Assembly: GCA_009193035.1 (NCBI GenBank)
Contig: SWDT01000133.1
Span: 62,001-126,000 of the forward strand
Source of the DNA: Halicephalobus mephisto
Lineage: Eukaryota; Nematoda; Chromadorea; Rhabditida; Panagrolaimidae
DNA length: 64,000 bases
Direction: 5' to 3'
This document shows positions 47,166 through 56,401 of the stretch, one piece after another; positions within the stretch are counted from its first letter, which is position 1; each line of letters starts with the position of its first letter. The notes under the pieces are model-generated. The model saw nothing but the letters and a program-made list of their open reading frames with translations. It made no database searches and was not told where the DNA came from. Both the position numbers and the translations under genes were made by a program.

Positions 47166-47251
47166 GTTTTTTTCATGATTGAATTTTTTTTACTTTTTAG
47201 GACCAAATAAATTCTAAAAACCGTTTAATTTTATTTGAACCAGTTTTACCA

Positions 47252-50200
47252 ATGCCAGTCGGTGGGAACAACGGTCCGGCAGCCCTTTCGATGGAGGCCA
47301 CCAGACAGCGGATCAGGACCCTGGAATCCGAAAACCGAAGACTCATGAGTGGACAAGGACAACTCGTGTCTGAAACTAACAGAAAAGTTGAGGTTCGTTT
47401 TTTAGAAATTTCAATATTAAAATTTTAAAAAAAAATAAAATTTAAAAAAATAAAATTTAAAAAAAATAAAATCTAAAGTTATTTCAAAATTAAAATCAAA
47501 GTCAAATTTGCAGTTTGCACGCAACGTTGGACCCAGTTGGGTTAATTTAATGTTGCGCGCAAACTGCAAATTTGAGTTCGAAATCGATCGTTTTACAAAT
47601 TTTCGGCATTGAAATAATTTATTTTTTAATACTTATTTAATGAATATCATACTATAGGATAATAAAAAAAGTTTATTCTTTAATAATCAACAATAGTACA
47701 AAAAATGCATAAAAAGTAATAGTAGTAAAAATTTAAAAATGAAAAAGAAATAAAAAAAAATCAACATAGTCAACACAATTGTTTTCTGATTACAGTAATG
47801 CAACTGATTGATAATCAGGGTTTTTCGTCCCGGGATCATGAAAGATAAAGAAATAAAATTTTTTTGATATATCAACAACAAAAAATTGAAAAAAAATCAA
47901 CATAGTCAACATTTAGCTGTTTCTAGCTACAGTAACACAACTGATTGATAATCAGGGTTTTTCGTCTCGGGATCATGTGAAAGATGATAAAATAAAACTT
48001 TTTAATGTGCGAACAACAAAAAGTAGAAAAAAATCAACACAATTGTTTTCTGATTACAGTAATGAAAATAATTGATAATCAGGGTTTTTCGTCTCGGGAC
48101 CATATAAAAGATGAGAAAATGAAACTTTTTGATATGCCAACAACAAAAAGTAGAAAAAAAAATTAACATAATTGTTTTCTGATTACAGTAACGAAAATAA
48201 TTGTTAATCAGAGTTTTTCGTCTCGAGACCGCACTTTTTAAATTGCTTAGATTTTATTAACATTGATCCTTCAATAAAATTTATCCTAATTTTTTTTCGA
48301 AATAATTTTTAAAACAATTATCAACTAAAAATATTAAATTAAATATATCGCAGCAATTAATATTTAAAAATTCATACATCATTTAAATTTTCTCATTTTT
48401 AAAAAATCATTTTTGTGCGAAATTTTATTTTAAAAAAGTTCTTGTAATTTTTCAAGGAGTTTCGCTGTGAGAGATGACTTCCTTTTTTGAAGTTGTTTTT
48501 TCGAGCGAAGTTCCACTCGCACTGGAAAACGAACAGGTTTTTACGGTTTTCAGGACTTCGCGGTGAGAGTTGAGTTCCTTTTTTAAATTGTTTTTAAACC
48601 AAATCCAACTCGCACTGGTAAAAGGATAAATTTATTACTATTTTTAAAAATTTTCGTTGTAAGAATTAATTTTATTTTTGAATTTTTTTATTTAGTGAAA
48701 TTTAACTTACATAAGTAAATTTTCAAGTTTACCGTAATTTTTAAAGATTTTTGTCGTAAGAATTAATTTTATTTTTAAATTTTTTTATTTAGCGAAATTT
48801 AACTTAAGTGAATTTTCAAATTTACTGTAATTTTTAAAAATTTTCGTTATAAAAATTAACTTTATTTATAAATTTTTTTAAAATCGAATTTGATTTTTGA
48901 GAACAGACGACCTTTCCGTGATATTTCGTAATTTTCGTGATGAGACTTGGCTCATTGTCCTTCCTTATATTTAAACAGTAAAATTTTAGAAACTTTGACA
49001 TGTGTCAAAAATAAAGTATTTTTTGTATTTTGACAGATGAAAGGACAATAGAGATCAGAATTGAAAGCTAGATTAGATTTGTTTTAAATTTCATATTTTT
49101 GTTTGTGATGGAAAGTCCGAAAATTTCGTTCTACGCTAAGCCGTCAATCTGGGGATCGCAAACAAAGTTTACTGTTTGTTTTTTATGAAATTCATATATA
49201 ACTTATAAAAGTTCATATATGAAAATTAATTTCTAAAGAAGTTCATATATGAAAACTTATTTTCCTAAAAAGTTCATATATGAAAACTTACTTTCCTAGA
49301 CAGTTAATATATGAAAATTAATTTTTAAAGAAGTTCATATATGAAAACTTATTTTCCTAGAAAGTTCATATATGAAAACTTATTTTCCTAGACAGTTAAT
49401 ATATGAAAACTTATTTTTAACGAAGTTCATATATGAAAATTAATTTCTAAAGAAGTTCATATATGAAAACTTATTTTCCTAGAAAGTTCATATATGAAAA
49501 CTTATTTTTAACGAAGTTCATATGTGAAAAACCATTTTCAGATGCATCTGAATGAGATCCGGATGTTGAAGGAGGAGGTCAAGAGCCTGAGGGCAAGTAA
49601 CCGACAACTCCAAGACATGTGTTGCTTTCTCGATGAAGACCGGCAAAAAACCAGACAATTAAGTAAAGAATGGCAGAAGTTCGGCCGATACACGAGTGAA
49701 CTAATGAAACAGGTTAGATTTTTACTTATAAAATTATTTAAAATATTTTTAGAAAAATTCCAATTTTTAAAACTTTTTATATATGAAATTATTTTTTATT
49801 TTTTTTTGAAAATTTTGATTTTTCATATATGAATTCTTTTAAGAAAAAGTTTATTTTTTGTAAATTTTCATATATCAAATTTTTGGATTTTTTATTTTTT
49901 TATTTTTTTTGAAAATTTTGATTTTTCATATATGAATTTTTTTTATCAAAAATTTAATTTTTTGTAAATTTTCATATATGAAATTTTTTAATTTTTTTTT
50001 ATGAAAATTTTGATTTTTCATATATGAATTTTCTTAATTTTTTATTTTTTAGGAAATAACTACATATCAGCAACGATTACAAGAACAAGATCAACGTCAT
50101 AAGCAACTTCTGGCCGAAAATGACGAATTGAAACGTTTATGTCTTTATCTCGATGAACAACGGCAGCAGATCATTGCTCAAGCCACCGCCATGGCCGAAG

Positions 50201-52238
50201 AAGCCGCTGGAGCTCATATGTACTACGGTAACCTCCAGAACGATGCTGACTCTAGTGATGCTGGTTGTGGAAGTTCGGAAAAATCAGATTCAGAAAAAGA
50301 ATTTTCGATAAGTAACAATCAAAAAATGTCTTCAAGTTTCCAAAGTACAGACAACCAAGTCGAATTCGATCAAGAAAGGGAAAAAGCCCTGAGGGCGATT
50401 ACGCAACAGATGCAGACGAGTCTCGAAGAAGACGAAAAAAACGTAAATTTCGAAGGATCGTCCTTGGCTGCTCACAACGACCGGATATTCAACTACATCC
50501 AGAGTTTGGAAAACAGGATAAAAAATCTGGAACATCAAGGATCCAGATTCAGCAGGAGTTCTTTCGGATCAGATGAGTTTAATCCGGTTGTCAAAGAAGA
50601 ACAAAAACAAAACATTCAGAAACCTCTTCAGATTCTTTCAAATATCCCTCAAAATCTCCAGATTCAAAAACAAAATTTTTCTAAAAACATGATCGAATCC
50701 ACGACTTCCACAATGACGTCATCAGGCACCACTTACTGCTCTTCTGAAACCGACGAATCCGCGGCCACGGCGGTGTTCGTGATGGGCGACGAGGAGCCCG
50801 GGGTCAGTCATCTCGAAATCAGGACCTTAGGGCCTATCGACGAAGAACAAGAAAATTCAGAAACAGAACCTTTGAAAATTAAAGTTTTGAATTTAAAAAA
50901 TTTAAATCAACTAAAATCAACTGAAAAAAGAATTTCAAATATTTCTGAAAATAGTTCAAATGGAGACACAGAAGAAAGCGGAATCGAAGCAGAAGAACTT
51001 CCGCCAAAAATGCCATTGATTACGGATCCTACAGTAAGATTGAGTCTTTGCAGTTCTAATCTCAGTCTGGATAACTGCAGCAATTCCTCGAGTTCCAGAA
51101 TATCCGGCAACACCAACAGGAGTTTGCCGGAGGAATTTAATTCTTTAGGAAGACCCAAAGGTAAATGTTGGATCGCCGTTGGAGAATCCGGATCCGGATG
51201 TAGACACAAATACAGTGAAACCTCGCTAAAAAGAACCCTAAGGGACGGCAGAAAAGTTGTTTTTACAGAGGATTTGCCTTTATCGAAGGGTTTACTAGGG
51301 GAAAATCCACAGTAGGGGTCGGAACCGAGTTGTCTTTAAAGAGGATTTGCTCTTATCCAGGGTGTTTTTAGCGAGGTTTCACTGTACTTATATCTTTATG
51401 ATAGGTGTTTCTCTATAATATTTATTCCCTAAAAATACAGTGAAACCTCGCTAAAAATAACCCTAAGGGACGGCAGAAAAGTTGTTTTTACCAAGGAGTT
51501 GCCTTTATCGAGGGGTTTACTAGGGGAAAATCCACAGTAGGGGTTGGAACCGAGTTGTCTTTAAAGAGGATTTGCTCTTATCCAGGGTGTTTATATCGAG
51601 GTTTCACTGTACGTGAAAATAACTTCATAGGGCCTAGGGCATGAGATAAATCACAATTATAAAAATTATTACGCAATCTCAAAAATACCGTCAACCCTTA
51701 ATCGTACCCCTTTCATTGATCCTCAGGGTATTTCCCTTCGGGACCAAAGTTATATAATCTTCCACTCAAATACATAATGCACAATCCAAAAGTAAATATA
51801 AAATTAATTAAAAATTAAAATTAAAAATTATTTTTTAAATTTTTGAATTCCCGCGCAGACGAGCGAGCTAAGTGAAATTTTTAAAAACGGAAAATTTGGC
51901 AATTGATTTTTTAATTTACATTTTAGAAATTTTTAAATTTGTTTTGAAAAATTTTATTTTTGATTTTTAAAATGTAATTTTGTTTAATTTTACTTTATTC
52001 AGTCCCGCCCTCGTACTCCCAAGTCCAACTCCGACACAGACCCAGCTTCAACTGCCCTCCTTTCGCTTCAGGAACCCGTCCGAAACAGGTCCATTCCAGT
52101 CTGGCAGAAGCTGTGAAATCTTTCCAGTCAGGAGACGACTCAACTGGTTTGAAAAAATCTTGTCAGAATACTTGGGAAACTCTAAGCAACAACGGTACTC
52201 CAGAATCTCAGATCACGCCCCAAGTGACCGCCGTCTGA
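47252..52238 (+). CDS. CCDC85-family coiled-coil protein
   Basis: Relative of vertebrate CCDC85A/B/C and C. elegans PICC-1, adaptor proteins of adherens junctions that bind p120-catenin-type partners. Four exons (47252-47392, 49542-49712, 50053-51160, 52003-52238) with matching phases give 551 residues. Residues about 15-130 form the conserved family core: TRQRIRTLESENRRLMS, NEIRMLKEEVKSLRASNRQLQDMCCFLDEDRQ, SKEWQKFGRYTSELMKQ, LLAENDELKRLCLYLDEQRQQ. The remainder is Ser/Glu-rich and probably disordered, with a short predicted coiled coil (DRIFNYIQSLENRIKNLEHQ). The exon 3 donor (AAAG/GTAAAT) is 52 bp upstream of a MITE that would otherwise extend the frame. AATAAA at 52327-52332. Introns 1 and 2 are filled with repeats. 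Confidence 0.93.
47503..47574. other. Near-perfect 23-bp intronic hairpin
   Basis: CAAATTTGCAGTTTGCACGC.. (47503-47525) pairs with 47552-47574 with one mismatch around a 26-nt loop that itself contains CCCAGTTGGG. The size is like a microRNA precursor, in intron 1 of the CCDC85 gene. It could equally be a short foldback remnant. Confidence 0.6.
47750..48240. repeat. About 130-bp tandem array, 4 copies
   Basis: Each unit has TTTTCTGATTACAGTAATG, TTGATAATCAGGGTTTTTCG and TCTCGGGATCAT, in intron 1 of the CCDC85 gene. Confidence 0.85.
48440..48880. repeat. Degenerate intronic duplication with GCTGTGAGAG/CTCGCACTGG boxes
   Basis: TTCGCTGTGAGAGATGACTTCC..CCACTCGCACTGG (48470-48522) is repeated as TTCGCGGTGAGAGTTGAGTTCC..CAACTCGCACTGG (48556-48620). 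Then come three AT units of about 105-115 bp with AATTAATTTTATTTTT. Confidence 0.65.
49190..49530. repeat. About 31-bp array centred on TTCATATATGAA, about 11 copies
   Basis: GTTCATATATGAAAACTTAT plus TTTCCTAGAAA repeats right up to the branch/acceptor region of CCDC85 exon 2 (starts at 49213, 49243, 49274, 49335, 49367, 49428, 49458, 49489 and others). Four more CATATATGAA sites follow in the next intron (49780-50030). Confidence 0.9.
51213..51384. mobile_element. 172-bp MITE, family 2 copy a (CAGTGAAACCTCGCTAA ends)
   Basis: Perfect-looking ends CAGTGAAACCTCGCTAAAAA and TTTTTAGCGAGGTTTCACTG, flanked by TA on both sides, inside CCDC85 intron 3. The ends resemble pogo-type Tc1/mariner elements. 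It is too short to code for a transposase. Confidence 0.85.
51438..51609. mobile_element. 172-bp MITE, family 2 copy b
   Basis: Same length, same orientation and more than 95% identical to copy a by eye, 53 bp downstream of it, also with TA flanks. The pair could reflect two insertions or one local duplication. Confidence 0.85.
51630..51770 (-). repeat. Dispersed repeat (CCCGAAGGGAAATACCCTGAGG type), copy 1
   Basis: On the minus strand it reads TCCCGAAGGGAAATACCCTG, then TTTTTGAGATTGCG, then TTTATCTCATGCC. The same order occurs on the plus strand at 62785-62925. A dispersed element of unknown class. Confidence 0.6.
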
Positions 52239-52425
52239 ATTCTGAAAAATCTAAATTAAATTTTGGCTCAAAAATGTGAATCAAAAAAGTATTATTTTTT
52301 GTAAAAAACCATAAAGGTGAAATTTTAATAAACCAGAAATCTCATACATGTTTGTAAATTATTTTTATAATAATCCAAATCATGTAAACTTTAATACTAT
52401 TTGTAACTTTGTATAGTGCTCAATA

Positions 52426-52598
52426 CAGTCGAACTTGGATATGAGATACCCCCTTAGGACTGAGCAAAGTGTATGTTATAAGAAAGGATATACTATAGCA
52501 GGGATTAATTTGAAAACAGACTAACCTAACTCATTCACACCGTATGCTATAACAAGAGATATATCATAGCAGGGGTATTTCATATCTAAGTTGCACTG
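52426..52598. mobile_element. 173-bp MITE, family 1 copy 2
   Basis: CAGTCGAACTTGGATATG start and CATATCTAAGTTGCACTG end, TA on both sides. Shared interior: GCAAAGTGTATGTTATAAG and TATAACAAGAGATAT. Confidence 0.85.
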
Positions 52599-52650
52599 TA
52601 TTACAACTTCGAAATAAAGTTGTTCCATTTCCATTTTGATGATAGTATTA

Positions 52651-52821
52651 CAGTAAAACTTGAATATGAGATATCTTCTTAGGATCGGGCAAAGTGTATG
52701 TTATAAAGAAGGATATGTTATAACGGGGGTAAATTTCAAGACAGACTAACCAAACATTCAGACTATATTCTATAACAAGAGATATATTATAGCAAAAATT
52801 CCTTATATCCAAGTTCTACTG
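52651..52821. mobile_element. 171-bp MITE, family 1 copy 3
   Basis: CAGTAAAACTTGAATATG start and TATATCCAAGTTCTACTG end, TA on both sides, 52 bp from copy 2 and in the same orientation. Confidence 0.85.
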
Positions 52822-53295
52822 TATTTGGTTTTATCATTGCAAATGTAATGAATATTGTTAGCTTTGGTAGGCAGTTTAATAATAGTAACACATACTTAAG
52901 CAGTAGTTCTAAGGTAGCGGTACATAAATTGAACATGATATATAAGGTCATTACGTTAATATATCGATATATAAAATATAATATATCCAATATTTCGAAA
53001 CTTTTTTAATGTATCTGATATATTATACAATGTATTCATTTTTCTGTTTGTAACGAAAACAATATTTGATAAAAAAATATGATGATAATTGTTTATTTCA
53101 CAGTTAACCAATTTGCTCAAAATGGCGAACCGATATGTTTCTCGTTTTTTATGAATTATAATCATTAAAATTTTATTTTCGATGATTTTAAAAGTTTTTC
53201 TCCCAATCATTGATGAAAATTCATTTTTAACTTTTAAAACTAATAAGTATAGAATTTATAAATCAAAAAAGCTCACTTTTCACATTAGTACTATT

Positions 53296-53685
53296 TTTTT
53301 CTATTCTATTTTCTATTTATTCCCATATCGCACATTCAAAGTTCACAAACAATACTAAAGTTAAACCCTTGTACCTTCGATCCAACTCATCCGTCGGTGC
53401 GTGAGAGCCTTCCGTTCCTAGGACCTTGGGATTCTTCTTATCACCTAGCTTGTCTTTGGTCAACCGGGCCTCTAATGAGAGATATGCAGAGGACTTCGCT
53501 TCTTTAACCTACAAGTAACTTGCGGACTAGGCTTCTTTAGCCTACTAGTAACTTGCGGGCCAGGCTTCTTTAACCTACAAGCAGCTTGTGGGCTAGGCTT
53601 CTAGCTGCCGTTCTTCGGTCGGAAATCGAACCCAGGTTTCGTGAATTTGAATTCACGTGTACTACCATTGTACTATCTGAGGACT
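53296..53685 (-). mobile_element. tRNA-derived SINE, second copy, with internal 33-bp triplication
   Basis: Minus-strand copy of the 38738 element. Flanks CACATTAGTACTATT (53281-53295) and CACATCAGTACTATT (53686-53700) form a 15-bp target duplication with one mismatch. It is 390 bp instead of 318 because a segment containing CTACAAGTAACTTGCGG occurs three times at 33-bp spacing (from about 53500 to 53600) rather than once. The tRNA-like head is at the 53685 end. Confidence 0.88.
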
Positions 53686-54280
53686 CACATCAGTACTATT
53701 AGTTTTATTTTAAATTATAAGTTTTAATATATTTTATGAACATTTTAAAAGAAATTTCCTGAATTTACCAATTACCATAATTACAATAAGGTAATAAGTA
53801 GTAGTTCTGAACAGTTGGTTATTTTACATAATACTTGTTAACGATACAAAAATAAAAAACAAAAATAATTAAGTTCATAGTTGCATATTTTTAGTTTTTT
53901 TCAACCTCCCGATTCAAACTTAAGCATAATTCACCACTAGTCAATCAAGTTGTCATTAAACATATGATTTTTAACCTGAATTCCTAAATTTATATATGAA
54001 ATTTTACTTCAAAGGATTCATAATTTTGCAACTTCATAAATCTATAATTATTGAATATATTTCTGTAACAATGTATCTAAAGGATTATTACTAAGTAATG
54101 AAAATAGAAAAAAATGTAAAATATATTGTAATAAGTGACAATGGGAAAAAGTAGATTTAATATTTAATAATTCTAAAAACTATGAAATTTATAGTTTTAA
54201 TATGAAAAAAATTAGAAAGTTATAAGTTCGCCATTTTGAGCAAATTAGCGAAATTTGACAGACACAATCTTCTTTTTCCT

Positions 54281-54471
54281 GATAAAACAACAAAGGTCAG
54301 GAAATTGTATGCGATCGCCATCATATCAAATATTACAGGATTTTCTCTTATCTAAAATAAAACTCTAGCATACTGCTCGTTTCTCGAATAACTTTCGTTT
54401 CACCTCTTCTCTCAAAGACTCACCACACGTTAACTTTCATCTATTTATTTGTAAAGTTAACCATTTCAGCA
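54281..54471 (+). promoter_or_regulatory. Conserved 5' flank of GTPase copy 1, with GATA-type sites
   Basis: About 190 bp matching 60637-60826 with only about 6 differences, while sequence further upstream is unrelated. It contains TGATAA at its distal end and CTTATCT (reverse of AGATAAG) about 120 bp before the ATG, next to TAAAATAAAA. It ends with CCATTTCAG 2 nt before the ATG, a likely trans-splice acceptor. GATA sites of this form drive intestinal expression in C. elegans; that role here is inference. Confidence 0.65.
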
Positions 54472-56255
54472 ATGCCGGGGAAATTCCTCAACGTTTACAA
54501 CCTTCTATTAGTAGGGTCGACAGGGGCAGGAAAATCCAGTAAGTTTTTGGTTAACTTTATGTTTTGATTTTCAAACAAATTAATTTTCAGCTTTTATCAA
54601 CAGTATCTCCAACTTTTTTCTTCATGAGACATTGAAAGATGCCCTAGCCGATACCCTTCCATCATGTGTCATCCATTCAAAATTCATTTTGCGGTTTAGA
54701 GATACTAGCGGAAAATCAAAATCAATCACTGTTAGTATGCCGGGAGTGGATCGGACCGATCACCAAAATGAAAGATCCAAATCCACAGCTTCGAGCTACA
54801 CATTAGAACCTCGGGTTTACTCCTTCAGTTGCAAGGGCATAGAATTCAATATCATCGATGTCCCAGGAATGGCGGATACGGGTGGACTTGCTCAAGACCG
54901 GATTAATAAGCAGGCTATCATAAGACAAATTGGTCGTTTTGAAGAACTCCACGGGATTTGTATTGTGGTCAGTGCAGCTGTCAACAAGCTTACTACGGAA
55001 TTCAAATTCTGCTTGAATGAAGTTTTATCCTGTTTGAACAAAAGCGCCATCGAGAACTTAATGTTCGTTGTCACCAACTGTGCTGGTCATCAATTTACTC
55101 CTGGATTCGTCGCAGAAACCATCAAAGAATACATTGATGAACTGAATAGGATACGCAATCTCTCCATCGACTTTGATTCTAACGTCTTCTGCATTGATAA
55201 CGAAGCCTTCCGATTTATTATTGGATGGAATCAATCATCTGAATTCAGACAAGCTCATGAGAACAAAATTAGCACTTACGAAGAAAGTTGGAAAAAGTCC
55301 CGAGAGAATGTTTTCAATCTCTTTAAAAGACTGTACACGATGAATGGTCATCGAACTAAAGACACAATGAGCGTCGCCCAAGCAAGTACAGTAATTCAGT
55401 GCATCATCCCACCTCTCAGCGTTGTCATGGGAAGAATTGCCGTGGCAGATACTAAAGAATATAAGAAAATGTTCGATTCTCTTATGAAAAACGGAACGAT
55501 GCAAAAACCGGACGTACAAGTTCAAGATCAGGAGAGTCCTCAGTTGGTCTGTACCCACAAAGCTTGTCTTAAGGAAAATCTATCGATCCGAAGACTAATC
55601 GTGTTTTTTTCGATTTCTCGAATCCATGCCATGAGAACTGCCACATAAAGGGAGTTGTGAAAGCTGGATTAGGAGATCCAGTCCTGAGGCAATGTCAGAA
55701 AATCGATATGCAAGACAATTGTAGAATATGTAGCCATAATTACAATATCACATGCACGTTCCTTACAAGGTAACGAAGACCACTTCCAAGGTTGACATAG
55801 GTTCGAATAATCCCCTCACTCATGAAGAAGCAGAAAAACGCTACGACCTCTTTATCAAGAATCTTAAAAAGGAAAATGCTGTTATCCTAGAAGAAATCAT
55901 TAAATTAGCTAAATTCCTGAAAAATAATGCGATACTTGAGTACAATACAGCTTTTGAGGAACGACTTCAGGTCGAAATCACGACAGGAAAGCTAATGGTA
56001 ATATGCCGCTGTCAAGAATCTCGAAAACAACATCAAGGAGATAAGCGAAAGATGTCTCTCATCAAGGTTTCAGCAGATAAGAAGTTTAATGACGTTGAAG
56101 TTGCTGATGTGGAGAAATCCTTAGAAAAGCTCTTCACACTTCCACTCTATGGCAAGACGATCCAAAATCTTTACAAAAAAGAGCTTTCACCTAGTGAGAC
56201 TGCTGATTCCCATGAATTTATCAAATGCAGAGTCAAATACATTCCAGATATGTAA
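54472..56255 (+). pseudogene. P-loop GTPase copy 1, frameshifted paralogue of 60827-62612
   Basis: Exon 1 54472-54538, 52-nt intron, exon 2 from 54591. The frame holds to a stop at 55648, then the similarity continues in two other frames to a stop at 56255. Present: G1 GSTGAGKST (split by the intron within the last codon), DVPG (G3), the TNCAG segment where canonical NKxD would be, the CTHKAC and NPCHENCH..CRICSH cysteine/histidine motif and the coiled-coil-like C-terminus ending KYIPDM. Two single-base losses are inferred by comparison with copy 2: one at the T7 run near 55602, one near 55745. Either a pseudogene, or an intact gene with sequence errors; a truncated 361-residue product with the G domain is also possible. 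Confidence 0.75.
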
Positions 56256-56401
56256 ATTAGTCAATGATGTACTTTTTCCGTAATTAATGTGTTTAATGTT
56301 AAAAAGTTAATGTAATATTTAAACAATATTAAACTGTTTTTAACAGTACAATATCTTTTCTGTATATTTCATAACTACTTATGATTATGTTTCAGTCAAT
56401 T

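Larger units (their letters stand above)
41049..47251. other. 6.2 kb gene-free repeat-rich region upstream of CCDC85
   Basis: No exon supported. Tandem arrays are listed separately. Non-repetitive patches at 42510-42830, 43640-43830, 44490-44590 (CCCGCGCAAAACG, ACTCGCGCTGTCC), 45500-45560 and 46450-46760 have promoter-like GC content. Some may be regulatory sequence for the downstream gene. An acceptor-like TTTTTAG at about 47199 could begin the CCDC85 mRNA. Confidence 0.4.
52239..54280. other. Intergenic region with MITEs and a SINE
   Basis: Between the CCDC85 stop and the first GTPase promoter. It contains the CCDC85 3' UTR, two family 1 MITEs and the 53296-53685 SINE. From 53700 to 54280 is AT-rich unique sequence without coding signal. 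Confidence 0.5.
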
